Assembly (NCBI RefSeq): GCF_003967515.1
Contig: NZ_BIFQ01000002.1
Span: 1,674,001-1,738,000, forward strand
Origin: Dictyobacter aurantiacus
GTDB taxonomy: Bacteria > Chloroflexota > Ktedonobacteria > Ktedonobacterales > Ktedonobacteraceae
DNA length: 64,000 nucleotides
Direction: 5' to 3'
The notes under the pieces were generated by a model. The model ran no database searches, was not told the origin of the DNA, and saw only the letters and a program-made list of their open reading frames with translations. The position numbers and the translations under genes were made by a program. Shown here one piece after another: positions 8,920 through 17,287 of this stretch (position 1 is the first letter of the stretch; each line of letters opens with the position of its first letter).

Positions 8920-9175
8920 TGGTTGTTGCCCCTTTCAGAGCCTCCGTTTGCACGGGTAATGTGTGCCTCGCTAAAGTTATCGAGTGGTTTATCGCCAACG
9001 ACACTGAGTTAACCCTTGTACCTCTGTTTAATCGCTGACCGTAGCGGGCAGAGCTGGCATGCACCCTGTCGTACCTCATTTCACTCGTAACGTAGGTTGT
9101 CTTTCAAACCTCAAGCTGGTCAGGTAGGCTTACCGAAGCAAGCCCCTAGCTTTAGCTATGGGGTTCCTGACAGGC
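8920..9175 (-). ncRNA. Candidate omega RNA (HEARO-like) of the second iscB
   Basis: The stretch between the iscB start (8919) and the element end (about 9175) is non-coding and on the expected side. It contains a terminal hairpin at 9143-9163 and several shorter pairings. By family rules the guide is the flanking DNA read just outside the element end, here roughly bases 9176-9195 on the minus strand. That places the guide inside the interrupted small membrane frame. Boundaries are inferred from position and structure. Confidence 0.6.
9143..9163 (+). repeat. Subterminal hairpin at the other end of the IscB element
   Basis: CCCC TAGCT TT AGCTA T GGGG, with the bulged T in the same place as in the hairpin at 7598-7618. 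Confidence 0.75.
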
Positions 9176-9277
9176 ATGTTTAGTATAGTGGCCTTCATTA
9201 ATACTTATTCCTACTCCTAGAAGTCCAATAAGAATCGCAATAATTGAAAGGATGATACTTAAATCTGGTAAAATCAT
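9152..9277 (-). pseudogene. Small membrane-protein frame cut by the IscB element
   Basis: From ATG at 9277 the frame encodes MILPDLSIILSIIAILIGLLG, one clear membrane helix, then INEGHYTK. It then runs into sequence belonging to the IscB element and stops at 9152. The natural C terminus is therefore lost. The original function is unknown, but it could be holin- or toxin-like. Confidence 0.35.
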
Positions 9278-9450
9278 AGAATGCTTCCCATATGATGCTC
9301 TTATCTCCATACAACACAAATATATAACTATATAATTATAAGCTTTCACCTCTCAAAAATCCTTACGCAAGTACCTACTATCCCACAAACTGCGCTTATG
9401 TCGTATCGCGTTCTTTGTTCCTGTGCTAGCTATGTTAGGAGGTAGTCTGT

Positions 9451-9708
9451 ATGCCGAATTATGGACAACCATTGCAGGACTATGGTCCTTGGGACGGCGA
9501 ACCTGTTTCAGGTTGGTTTGATATCGCAATCTGGCCTGCAGGTCTTGGAGAGAACCGTATGCCTCTGTATGTTGGATATATCAAAGCTGCAACAGCCTTC
9601 CAGGCGATTGAAGATGCCATGCGCAATTATGGTCTCTGCCGGATGCCTATGCGTGTGCGCGTGCTCTGGATAGGTCGATCTGCTATCGAGCGTTTCGCGT
9701 GTGCATAA
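9451..9708 (+). CDS. Small hypothetical protein, 85 residues
   Basis: ATG at 9451 is preceded by a strong AGGAGGT, which supports real translation. The product is aromatic-rich (YGPWDGEPVSGWFDIAIWPAG) and ends in a basic tail. I do not recognise the family. A second open frame (9699-9851) overlaps its end by a few bases and continues with acidic sequence (LDEVQDDWNEEFDTLL). The two may be one gene split by a frameshift, or a coupled pair. The neighbourhood (small membrane proteins, excisionase-like gene) suggests a remnant of an integrated plasmid or phage. Confidence 0.5.
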   Translation: MPNYGQPLQDYGPWDGEPVSGWFDIAIWPAGLGENRMPLYVGYIKAATAFQAIEDAMRNYGLCRMPMRVRVLWIGRSAIERFACA

Positions 9709-9851
9709 CCTTGGATGAGGTGCAAGACGATTGGAATGAGGAGTTTGATACCTTGCTTCGTTCTGTGGATTGGTTGTGCGATATTGCTCTGAGCAGTCCA
9801 ACAAGTAAACCAGACTGCTCAGAATACCTTTCATTTGTTTGGTGGTTCTAG
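9699..9851 (+). CDS. Possible 50-residue frame overlapping the preceding gene
   Basis: GTG at 9699 lies inside the end of the previous gene, in another frame. It encodes an acidic peptide with TLDEVQDDWNEEFDTLLRSV, which looks protein-like. It may be the original C terminus of the gene at 9451 displaced by a one-base shift. There is no separate ribosome site. Confidence 0.3.
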   Translation: MCITLDEVQDDWNEEFDTLLRSVDWLCDIALSSPTSKPDCSEYLSFVWWF

Positions 9852-9862
9852 CATTATATTTT

Positions 9863-10132
9863 TTATCGCTTTTTGTTCTTGTTAATCGATTTTTCTGCCA
9901 ATAGAAACAATAATATATTTAATACTGACATAATGCTTATTGGTATTAACGCTAGGTATAGAGCTTTTTGCAGTGGTTTGCCATCTGATAGATTCATCCA
10001 GGTTATTACTACAACTCCGATAATCCAAAGAACAAAAAGTATAAATAAAGTGATTTTATTGTAAAGGAACATGTCTTTTACCTTTTTTGTGTTTATAACA
10101 TTATTTTTCATTACTACAGTCTTTGATCGCAT
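9863..10132 (-). CDS. Small two-helix membrane protein
   Basis: The 89-residue product has two predicted membrane helices (around LFILFVLWIIGVVVITWM and ALIPISIMSVLNILLFLLA) with a short linker, and a Lys/Asn-rich C terminus on the cytoplasmic side by the positive-inside rule. An internal ATG at 10111 could also be the start. It is the last of three consecutive minus-strand genes for small two-helix proteins (10520-10774, 10191-10433, this one). No family is recognised. Low-GC codon use compared with flanking genes suggests acquired DNA. Confidence 0.5.
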   Translation of the reverse strand: MRSKTVVMKNNVINTKKVKDMFLYNKITLFILFVLWIIGVVVITWMNLSDGKPLQKALYLALIPISIMSVLNILLFLLAEKSINKNKKR

Positions 10133-10190
10133 AAGTCACAAAGAGGTGTGTATAAAACAAAGCAATATCAAAGCATTGGGGGCTTGGTAA

Positions 10191-10433
10191 TTAGGTATTG
10201 TCCTCCTGAGGGTTGTTTTCGTTTGTCCGTTTAGCCTTTGGTTTTGCAAATTTGTTTGCGATTATCCCTGCTATAAACACGATTATTATATAGATGAATG
10301 TGTCTATCCAATTTCGATATGCAAAATAATCGAGCAGGACCATGGCTATGCAGACAATCACTATCGCAACTATTGCATAAAATCGGGGCGAAAACATACA
10401 AGGCCCACTCATCGCAAGCTCGTTTTTCCCCAT
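10191..10433 (-). CDS. Small two-helix membrane protein
   Basis: The 80-residue product has two hydrophobic segments (FYAIVAIVIVCIAMVLLDYF and WIDTFIYIIIVFIAGIIA) and a charged C-terminal tail rich in Lys, Asn and Glu. It resembles its two neighbours in size and topology, though not obviously in sequence. The start is uncertain (10433, or the in-frame ATG seven codons later) because no clear ribosome site is seen. The function is unknown. Confidence 0.5.
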   Translation of the reverse strand: MGKNELAMSGPCMFSPRFYAIVAIVIVCIAMVLLDYFAYRNWIDTFIYIIIVFIAGIIANKFAKPKAKRTNENNPQEDNT

Positions 10434-10519
10434 TTTAACACATCTATATGACGGGTAGTATTTCCTCTTTTCTTTCTCCCTCTACCTGATATTCTTATTC
10501 TTCTGATTGGGCTTCTTGG

Positions 10520-10774
10520 CTAGATGGCTGTGTGTTGTATCGCTTGGCTAAAAAGACGACGAGCAATTTGGCAAATAGCATTATCCAGAATGGTCCCAGC
10601 ACAGCAAAGGCCAAAAAACCATAACCAATTGCAGGGAGGATACATTTTCTTTTCAAGGGCATCTACACATAAATAACCTAAAACGCAAAAAATAAAAAGC
10701 AGAGCAATGCAGGAAAAAATACCTCGAATTGACTGGATTTTCTCAATAATCTGGTTTCTGGTGTTGTTATCCAT
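10520..10774 (-). CDS. Small two-helix membrane protein
   Basis: The 84-residue product starts MDNNTRNQIIEKIQSIRG, then has a membrane helix (IFSCIALLFIFCVLGYLCV) and a second, Cys-containing hydrophobic stretch (WLWFFGLCCAGTILDNAI). It is the first of three similar small membrane genes on this strand. No family is recognised; a role in plasmid or phage biology is only suggested by the neighbouring excisionase-like gene. Confidence 0.45.
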   Translation of the reverse strand: MDNNTRNQIIEKIQSIRGIFSCIALLFIFCVLGYLCVDALEKKMYPPCNWLWFFGLCCAGTILDNAICQIARRLFSQAIQHTAI

Positions 10775-10878
10775 AACTGGTTATTTCTCGCTTTTCTTTC
10801 CCTCGTCACTTGTTGTCATGACCCAAGCCATTTTACCAGTAATGTGGCTGGTTTTAAACACTTTGAGAGGAGGTGCCT

Positions 10879-11834
10879 ATGGGTAGCAAAGTGAAAGTCT
10901 TGGGAGCATTCCTAGATACGCTCTATCTGAATGTGTACCAGAGAGATACCAATTTTCAGATAGTCGAGAAAAAGTTGTCTGATGAGCTGAAACTTGAGCT
11001 GCTGCAACTCAAGAACTGGCGCAAGAGGAAGAGGAAAACATTCCGACGCGTTTTTCTTTTGATGGTTGCCCGCTGGTTTGAGTATACGGAAGATATGTCG
11101 GTGATACGCAATGAGATCCGGTACCGTCGTCCAGCGCTTCGAGAAATGAAACAAGTAGGCCGGGTGTCAAGGATGGCGAGGAACAAGAGGAGGTCTTGTT
11201 TCATGGGATCGAGGATGCGTTTTTGCTCGAAACCTACATTGCTGGTCTGTGGGGGTATGCGGCGGGTCGTGTGGATGGCGGCGTTGATGGTCTGCCGGAT
11301 GGCTGGCTCGCTATGTTATTCCCAGCGAAACGGATGTCAACCGCTCTCGCCGGAAAGTGCATCCTGATTGGCAAGTTATTCAATCAGCCTTTGCAGTGCC
11401 TGAACTAGAAGAGTCCGAATATGAACAAGAGGAGAGTTGCTGGCCGAGGTCGATGCCTACCTGGAAGAGCATCCTTTCGAGCACAGCAAGCCAGTACATA
11501 GGAAAAAGAGAAAGTCTGCTGTACAGCAGCCTGCATATGTTGCTCCTGTCGTTGATCCCGCGGTGTTCAATCTGGCTCCCTACATTCGAGAAAGAAAGCG
11601 GCATGTCAATATGGAACGGAGGTAGCCCAACTGACGGGGGGCATGTCTACCTTCGAAGCCTGGCGTGCTCATTCTGATGATCGCCCGGATGCTGATATAT
11701 CTGCTGATTTCTCGGATACGTTGTCGGTATACTACCGGTTGGCGGAAGAGTACATGCGACTACGACAGAAGGATTTCACGGAAACGGTGCGCAAAAAACG
11801 CGTGCTCTATCATATCGCTGATTCAGCGTCATAG
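10879..11834 (+). pseudogene. Gene broken by at least four frameshifts, element-associated
   Basis: Protein-like sequence jumps between frames along this stretch. It reads MGSKVKVLGAFLDTLYLN from 10879, then ELAQEEEENIPTRFSFDG, then LFHGIEDAFLLETYIAGLWG near 11196. After that come PSETDVNRSRRKVHPDWQ, LLAEVDAYLEEHPFEH near 11437, and EVAQLTGGMSTFEAWRAH leading to a stop at 11834. Joined up, these would make one protein of roughly 300 residues. Two stops near 11080-11120 also interrupt it. I do not recognise the family. The position just before an excisionase-like gene suggests a replication or mobilisation role for the original. Clustered sequencing errors are an alternative explanation for the shifts. 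Confidence 0.55.
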
Positions 11835-11844
11835 GAGATGCTTT

Positions 11845-12021
11845 ATGGGCCGTCGTAAAAAGATCTCGACCGCTCAGCCTGTGTTGTTGAGTGTTGCGGA
11901 GGTGGCTATTATGCTTGGGGTCTGCCGTACTACCGTGTGCCAGTACCTTAACCATGAAGGGTTGCTTTCTATTCTCCTGCGTGGTGTTCGCCGTATTCAT
12001 CCTGACTCTTTGTATGAATGA
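11845..12021 (+). CDS. Excisionase-like helix-turn-helix protein, 58 residues
   Basis: ATG at 11845 is preceded by GGAG with a short spacer. The product contains PVLLSVAEVAIMLGVCRTTV followed by YLNHEGLL and VRRIHPDSLYE, the winged HTH pattern of the MerR/Xis-type excisionase family (HTH_17). Such proteins bend DNA at attachment sites or regulate element genes. It lies 10 bases after the broken gene ending at 11834, so the two were likely one operon of an integrated element. No integrase or attachment site is visible nearby. Confidence 0.75.
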   Translation: MGRRKKISTAQPVLLSVAEVAIMLGVCRTTVCQYLNHEGLLSILLRGVRRIHPDSLYE

Positions 12022-12250
12022 CTAAAATCTCATGAGGAATTCACTGCTTAAGCTTTATTGGGTTCTGTTCTGCCTTGTTGCTTTGTGAAGCACGAGGTTT
12101 GTTTTTTGAGGAGTATTTTTATGAGGAAAAAAGGGCGCCGTGGTAGAGGCTGCTTTTATTGTTTTTAATGTAGATTGAATATTATAAGATTACTAGGATA
12201 TATTATTTTTACTTAGTGTTAATAGAGATAATAATAGGAGTAAAACCGTT

Positions 12251-12898
12251 ATGGATGATGCATCTTCAGAATCTTTGCTTTTTCATTCAAGCTCTCTATA
12301 TGGGAATGTAGTGCTTAATTTTCAACCCTCAGCGATGAGTGAGCTTGGAGTATATGCTCGTGCATTTCATAATGCAGGTCAAAAATTAGCTGATGCTATG
12401 TTTTCTCTTCCTAGTTACCATGATGTTGATGCCTGCCCTATCGTTTTTTTATATCGACATTCTCTAGAGCTTTATCTTAAAGCTATCGTGTATGAAGGAT
12501 GTAAGATTGAGCGCCTTGATAATGAAAATCATCCTTTTCCTAATTATCTCTTAACACAGCATAAGTTATCGCAATTTGTAGGTGACGTAAGGAAAATTTT
12601 TAATAATGTGGGGTGTATTTGGGAAACTGAAACAGAAGAGATGCGCACGTTCGATGACTTTGTTCGCTTCGTTAAAGAATTTGACTCTGTAGATGAAGGC
12701 TCCTATACGTTTCGATATCCCGTTAAAAAAGATGCTCAGGCTTCCGTTCCTCCTCATTTTATATTCCATGTACCAGCGTTTTGCCAGCATATGGATGCTC
12801 TATTAGAGACGTTAGATGCGGCTCTTACAGACATACAATTAGTGTATAATCAAAGATTTGAAATTATGTGTGATCAAAGGCCGGGAGAGATGGGATGA
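12251..12898 (+). CDS. HEPN-like hypothetical protein, 215 residues
   Basis: The frame opens with ATG at 12251 after AATAGGAG. It is low in GC compared with the surroundings. The product is alpha-helical and contains PIVFLYRHSLELYLKAIVYEG, a motif resembling the core of HEPN-type helical proteins, many of which are RNases or toxin parts. The canonical RxxxxH catalytic motif is not clearly present, so activity is uncertain. No antitoxin-like partner is adjacent. It stands alone downstream of the element remnant and may be part of the same acquired block. Confidence 0.5.
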   Translation: MDDASSESLLFHSSSLYGNVVLNFQPSAMSELGVYARAFHNAGQKLADAMFSLPSYHDVDACPIVFLYRHSLELYLKAIVYEGCKIERLDNENHPFPNYLLTQHKLSQFVGDVRKIFNNVGCIWETETEEMRTFDDFVRFVKEFDSVDEGSYTFRYPVKKDAQASVPPHFIFHVPAFCQHMDALLETLDAALTDIQLVYNQRFEIMCDQRPGEMG

Positions 12899-12988
12899 TT
12901 CTTTCTGTAAAGAGTAAAGGTTATGGTAACTCGTGGGTCTGAAATAAGTTAATCAGTTGTCAAAATCTTTAATGGAGGTCAACCTCAA

Positions 12989-13160
12989 GTGTGGAGCAAA
13001 AGGAAGCAAAAGAAAGCCGCCTGTGAAGCGGGTTCACAAGCGGCTTTGGTGCTAGAGATGAGGGAGCGGTGAAAACCACCCCCGACAAGACTCAGCAAAG
13101 CAGGAAAACTCCGTAAGTGATTGCGGGAATCCCCCGGCAAAAGCTGTGGGGAGAATGTTA
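12989..13160 (+). mobile_element. IS200/IS605 right end with TnpB tail and omega-RNA-like sequence
   Basis: A 27-codon frame from 12989 to 13072 is rich in Lys and Ala like the C-terminal tail of TnpB. It overlaps a stable hairpin (13013-13047) and is followed by GGGAATC and the hairpin CCCC CGGC AAAA GCTG T GGGG (13131-13151), then AGAATGTTAA. TnpB omega RNAs end this way at the right end of IS605 elements (GAATC, hairpin with bulged T, AGG or AGA, then the cleavage site). The nuclease gene itself is gone. The guide position would be the bases after about 13160. Confidence 0.6.
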
Positions 13161-13167
13161 AGACAGA

Positions 13168-13770
13168 CTACTGGTCGCTCAAGAGATGTTCTGCGATGAA
13201 GGCTGATGCGAACTCGGCCACTTCACGCCAGCCGTGGTCAATGATAAGTGAGTGCTCACGGCCAGACATCTCACGCAACGCTGTGACCGAGGGATTCTGC
13301 TGTTGCAATTTGTATGCTGCCTTGACGACTGCTAGAGGGACGATATGGTCTTGTTCGCCTGCGATGAGCAAGAGGGGTCCACGCTCAGGATTCCTGATGT
13401 TGAGTTGATCTTCTGTCCACGGGTTCAGGTTGGTGGCAGCGGCCTGGAAAACAGGGGTGCCAGAACCTGGAACTGCGTACCGGTCGTAGAGTTGGCGGGC
13501 TTCCTCTTCCGAGAGCGCGTTGGTAAAGCCGTAGCGGAACTGCTCGTAGGTCAGTGTGACGTGGACCGAAGGTGAGACTATCTTGTGCCCATCCTTGCCA
13601 AAGAATTCGGAATGGCCGTCAGTGAGGTAGGAATCATATTTTTCCACGCCGAGCACCTGAAGCGCTTGCACGTACTGAGAGAAGCTCTCCATGCTGCCAA
13701 GGTGATCATGGGTCTCATCGAATTGCTCAAGTGTACTACAAACTTCATGCACAGCCAAGGCTGCAAAAGT
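13168..13770 (-). pseudogene. Chimera of a DUF1398-like fragment and an alpha/beta-hydrolase C terminus
   Basis: One open minus-strand frame joins two unrelated pieces. The 5' piece (about 13576-13760) reads ESFSQYVQALQVLGVEKYDS and GHSEFFGKDGHKI, like DUF1398 proteins. The 3' piece (13168 to about 13575) reads LTYEQFRYGFTNALSEEEAR, then GPLLLIAGEQDHIVP and GREHSLIIDHGW. That is the second half of an alpha/beta hydrolase, with its acidic and His catalytic positions. The nucleophile-elbow half of the hydrolase is absent, so no esterase activity is expected. The fusion probably arose by deletion. Residues upstream of about 13770 in the open frame are not protein-like. Confidence 0.55.
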
Positions 13771-14467
13771 TGCTATGCCTGCTGTTTGCCGACCTGCTGG
13801 AACCAGATGGAGCGTTTGAGGCGAATGTCTACGCGGAACTGGAGCAGTATTGGCTGCAGGTTTTACAACAAGCCCAGACGTTGCTTGTGGCGCAGGGACA
13901 CTTCCGGCGGGATTGCTGCGCGAGATGACCCATCTCAATCCCTCCTAGCTAGACTGGCGCACATATCTCTGGCGCTTCCTGGTGCAGACACCTACCGATT
14001 TCCAAGGTTTTGATCGCCGGTTCGTTGGCTAGGACCTCTACCTGGATACGCTGGCTGGAGAAAAGCTGCGCGTCTTTATCGCTCTCGATACCAGTGGTTC
14101 GATCGATACCAAGGTGATGGCGCTCTTTTTAAGCGAGGTGCAGGCCATCCTGAGGGCGTATCCTCACCTGGAGGCCACGCTCTACTATACCGATGCCGCC
14201 TGCTATGGTCCCTATGAGCTTAGTGTTGAGATGCCGCTGCCCCAGCCTCAAGGCGGAGGTAGTACTGATTTCCGCCCCTTCTTTCGTGTGCTTGAGGGTG
14301 TGCTCGATGATCCCCATAACGGCGTGTGCATCTATCTGACCAACGGCTATGGGAGCTTTCCCGCTCAACCGCCTGCGCTGCAGACGCTCTGGGTGCTCTC
14401 GCCTGGCGGCATCAGCACAGAACACGTACCGTTTGGCGAAGCGGTTCGTCTGCTACCCGAAGCGTGA
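13770..14467 (+). pseudogene. VWA-like (DUF2201-type) metallopeptidase-like gene remnant
   Basis: The C-terminal part reads LRVFIALDTSGSIDTKVMAL, the DxSGS metal-site motif of VWA-like domains, then GGGSTDFRPFF and PQPQ, as in DUF2201 proteins. Reading backwards in the same frame gives WRTYLWRFLVQTPTDFQGFD, also family-like, but interrupted by two TAG codons (about 13948 and 14031). Further upstream a frameshift leads to FEANVYAELEQYWLQVL near 13820. The gene is therefore broken by one shift and two amber codons. Intact relatives are usually encoded beside MoxR AAA ATPases; none is present here. Confidence 0.6.
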
Positions 14468-14590
14468 TGCTCCTTAGAAATTATGTCTGAAAAAACTGCT
14501 GCGCCATAAATAGGCAAGTGGCGCAGATACATGCCCGAAAAGAACGAGCACCAGCATCCGGATGGCCCCATACATGCTTACTCCCAAAGG

Positions 14591-15232
14591 TTAGCAAATA
14601 GCTCCACCTGGAAGCACTTCATCGTCAGGGTGCTGTATCGCTACTTCGATCGCAATCTTGGCCGCGCTCAAAACATCCGCGTAACTCATTGTTGGTTCTG
14701 AAGCATCAGTAATGATGTCGCCTGTATAAGGAACATGGATAAAGCCACCACGTGCGCCGGAAGTCCTGGTATAGTGCCTGAGAAGGTAGAAGAGTCCATT
14801 GCACAGATACGTGCCAGCCGTGTTGGAAACAGAACCGGGTATACCGCTACGTTGCCAGCATGCCTGGATTCGCTTTATGGGAAGTCCGGAAAAATAGGCA
14901 TCCGGGCCGCCTGGAACAATAGGGGTATCGATCAGATTCTGCCCATCGTTATCAGGTATTGAAAAGTCGAAGCAGTTAATGGCCACTCGTTCTATCGTCA
15001 TGCCTTTTCTTCCGCCGGCGAGACCAAAAGCAATGACCAGGATCTCCTCATCAAGACTCTCTCCAGAAAGCAATGTGGCATAATCATAGATTCCTTGAAC
15101 GGTAACAGGCAAGAGATGCAACTGAAGTGATGCGCCGTCAATACGGTAGCTATCAAGGTCTTCAATCAAGCGGGCCGTGGGATTTGTTTTTTCCTTTCCA
15201 AACGGTCCAAAACCGGAAATGTGTACTTTCAT
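14591..15232 (-). CDS. pcp: Pyroglutamyl-peptidase I family protein
   Basis: This cysteine peptidase family (C15) removes N-terminal pyroglutamate from peptides in the cytoplasm. From the ATG at 15232 the product has 213 residues, the normal length. It begins KVHISGFGPFGKEKTNPT, matching the family N terminus. The catalytic triad is visible: Glu81 in TIERVAIN, Cys144 in SNTAGTYLCNGLF, and His166 in GFIHVPY. The alternative start at 15265 adds 11 basic residues and has no ribosome site. No partner gene is adjacent; it stands alone in a region of remnants and is one of the few intact genes there. Confidence 0.88.
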   Translation of the reverse strand: MKVHISGFGPFGKEKTNPTARLIEDLDSYRIDGASLQLHLLPVTVQGIYDYATLLSGESLDEEILVIAFGLAGGRKGMTIERVAINCFDFSIPDNDGQNLIDTPIVPGGPDAYFSGLPIKRIQACWQRSGIPGSVSNTAGTYLCNGLFYLLRHYTRTSGARGGFIHVPYTGDIITDASEPTMSYADVLSAAKIAIEVAIQHPDDEVLPGGAIC

Positions 15233-15483
15233 GTAATAACGAACCTTCTTTTTGTCTGCTCTCATCTATGACAAGCGGACATATATCTGCATATATGTCT
15301 CATGAGGCAGCAGTGACAACATCAACTGCTTTGGCATCGCACGCCGCCTATTCTGAGTCCAGGCATAGGCATATATAAATAAGCATACTGTTCTTATGTT
15401 TGTTTGACAACCGCACTGTCTGGTGTTCCAGAGCTTTTTAGGGTCCATGGGCGTAACCAATCTGAAATGAATGGAGGGCTTTG

Positions 15484-16071
15484 TTATCTTGCACGCTGTG
15501 TGTACCCGGCATCCATTCCTTCAATGAAGGCATCAATGGACGCTTGTTCAACGCTGATTTCTAAACCGAGCAGGCAATCTTTGATGATCTGGTGGAGAAA
15601 GTTCTCGTCTGTATCGGGAGAAGCTTTCCGAAGTCGTCTCCCGTTGCTGTATCCAAGTTGCCTCCATTCCTCAGGTGTCCGTTCACTATATTCTGGAGCA
15701 TAGAAAGAGAGATTCCCCCAAATGTCAGGTTCATCGAACTCTCGCGTGCTCTCATCGAAAGCATAGACAGAGGCAGCCACATAGCCTTGTGAGCTTTTTC
15801 CTCTCAAGACAAACAATTTTTCTGTATCTTGCAGGATCGCACCAGAACTGGTCGTCATGAACTCGACCTGTTCTGGGCTTGCAGCGTCAACACGTAAATC
15901 CGAGAAGCTAATTGGAAGACTCATCCAGGCCACAGACTTAAAAAGAATATCAACTCGTGTCGATATCCCTCGCTCTTTGTCTTTTACGCTCCGCAGGATC
16001 AGCTGACGGTGAGAGATGGTATACTTCCAGATGCTAAAAATCCGATCAGGAAAATGAAGCAGCGCTGCCAT
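15484..16071 (-). CDS. Hypothetical protein, 195 residues
   Basis: I do not recognise this protein. It is soluble, with a beta-rich first half (LILRSVKDKERGISTRVDILF) and an acidic helical C-terminal part (PDTDENFLHQIIKDCLLG). It has no signal peptide or catalytic motif I can name. The style (single domain, about 200 residues, standing alone) resembles immunity-type proteins of polymorphic toxin systems, but no toxin is next to it; the RHS remnant lies 10 kb away. The frame is intact. Confidence 0.55.
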   Translation of the reverse strand: MAALLHFPDRIFSIWKYTISHRQLILRSVKDKERGISTRVDILFKSVAWMSLPISFSDLRVDAASPEQVEFMTTSSGAILQDTEKLFVLRGKSSQGYVAASVYAFDESTREFDEPDIWGNLSFYAPEYSERTPEEWRQLGYSNGRRLRKASPDTDENFLHQIIKDCLLGLEISVEQASIDAFIEGMDAGYTQRAR

Positions 16072-16117
16072 GCTATCTCCTTGCTTTCATAGAGAGTTTT
16101 TCCACTTCTATTGGTTT

Positions 16118-16288
16118 TCAACCAACCACATCGCCAAATGGATCATAGTCGTAGCGGGCCACCAGGTTCCAGGGATTCGCATGTACGTAATCGTCACGAT
16201 AGTGGACTAACAGAAGAACTTGTGCCAACGGAAACTGCCTCCCCATCACCACACGCATAAAAGCGAAAGGCAAACCTGTACGCCACAC
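16118..16288 (-). CDS. Possible 56-residue protein or gene fragment
   Basis: GTG at 16288 opens a frame reading VWRTGLPFAFMRVVMGRQFP, then VHYRDDYVHANPWNLVARYD and a stop at 16118. The amino acid use looks like a real protein, but there is no clear ribosome site. It may be the surviving C terminus of a longer gene. No family is recognised. Confidence 0.3.
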   Translation of the reverse strand: MWRTGLPFAFMRVVMGRQFPLAQVLLLVHYRDDYVHANPWNLVARYDYDPFGDVVG

Positions 16289-16336
16289 CGATTAACAGCT
16301 CCAACAAAAGATTCCGTTTAGCTCCTGCGGGCATGA

Positions 16337-17287
16337 TTAGCTTTTGCGCACGTGTTCAAAGTACACTTTCATAACGAGTGGCTGAGGATAGTTACCGAAC
16401 TTCTCACCGAAGAGATTAATACCACCGACGTTCGTCGCGTCCTGTTTGATGCCCAGACGTACCTCGATAAAGGGGTGCTCCAGGATACACAGGTCATCTA
16501 TTTGTACCGAACTGATAGTTCGTCCGTCGATAAAACTGCCCTCTCTCTTAACGGACCAGATCTTGAGCATCCCGTACTGGGTATCCTTTGTTTCCCACCA
16601 GGAGGGGGTGAGCAGGCCCCGTTCACCACCAAAGTCAGCTGGACTCGTCCAGCTACCGATTTCGACGTTGTTAATCCAAACAGTAATATCAGAGGGCCAG
16701 TTGTTATGATGGAGGGGCGCTTCGGAACAGAGTTCAGCACTGATATCAATACGTGTGGGGCGAGTGCCAGCTGGCAGATGATTGGGAAAGCGGTACGTGA
16801 TACTTCCAGAGCCGAACCAGAGCAATTGTGCATTGACACGTTCTGGCTCATAGAAACTTGCCGGGTTGTCAAGCAGACCAATCAGGCTCGTTTCGCTCAC
16901 CAGGCCACAGGTTGGATGGATATCAAATGCATAGTATTGCCCAATTGGCATAGTGATTGTAAATGCATCCTGCATATCTGCCGGGCTTCCTTCGATGCGG
17001 ATATGCACATCATCGTAGGTTCTGGCGCACAGCTTTTGTAAGCCATGGGTGGCAGGGATGATTTTGGTACGTATCAGGTCAGCCTTTTCAAGGATCTGAA
17101 TATGGGTTGTCGCTGACGAGGGCGCGATATTGAGCGCTTCCGCGATCTCGTTGACATTGACAGTGCGATTGCCCAGGAACGTCAGAATGGTTAACCTCGT
17201 CTCCGAACTGAGGGCTTTCAATAGCAACAAGCAGGTCTCACTATTCTCGGTGAGATCTAGAACGAGCACTTTTCCCAATTTTGCCAT
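16337..17287 (-). CDS. ArsR-family transcriptional regulator with large C-terminal domain
   Basis: The 316-residue protein has an ArsR-type winged helix-turn-helix at about residues 20-85 (LLKALSSETRLTILTFLGNR, VNEIAEALNIAPSSATTHIQ). It is followed by about 220 residues predicted as beta-rich (INNVEIGSWTSPADFGGERG), resembling carbohydrate-sensing domains fused to ArsR-type HTHs in Ktedonobacteria and Bacilli. It is divergently transcribed from the sugar transporter operon at 17921. Both promoters share the same 13-base sequence around their -35 boxes, so it likely controls the transporter and itself. The ligand is unknown but probably a sugar. Confidence 0.8.
   Translation of the reverse strand: MAKLGKVLVLDLTENSETCLLLLKALSSETRLTILTFLGNRTVNVNEIAEALNIAPSSATTHIQILEKADLIRTKIIPATHGLQKLCARTYDDVHIRIEGSPADMQDAFTITMPIGQYYAFDIHPTCGLVSETSLIGLLDNPASFYEPERVNAQLLWFGSGSITYRFPNHLPAGTRPTRIDISAELCSEAPLHHNNWPSDITVWINNVEIGSWTSPADFGGERGLLTPSWWETKDTQYGMLKIWSVKREGSFIDGRTISSVQIDDLCILEHPFIEVRLGIKQDATNVGGINLFGEKFGNYPQPLVMKVYFEHVRKS

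Larger units (their letters stand above)
7565..9175 (-). mobile_element. IscB-carrying IS200/IS605-like element
   Basis: The element contains one iscB gene and no transposase. Near each end is a hairpin of the same design on the plus strand: CCCC, a 5-bp inner stem, a 2-base loop, the other inner arm, a bulged T, then GGGG (7598-7618 and 9143-9163). Imperfect subterminal hairpins in the same orientation, with a bulged T, are what Y1 (TnpA) transposases of this family recognise. Exact cleavage points cannot be set by eye. The right end cuts a small membrane-protein frame (9152-9277), which marks the insertion point as roughly 9170-9180. Confidence 0.7.

Noticed and set aside
4312..14033. Amber codon recoding, suggested by in-frame TAG codons in two genes
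   Set aside because: Intact genes in the window, such as 2409-2603 and 59720-61147, end at TAG, and the affected genes show other damage or stand in eroded DNA.
16352..17041. Plus-strand 229-residue frame opposite the ArsR-type gene
   Set aside because: The minus-strand frame has a clear HTH and family-like sequence; the plus-strand frame is its complement.
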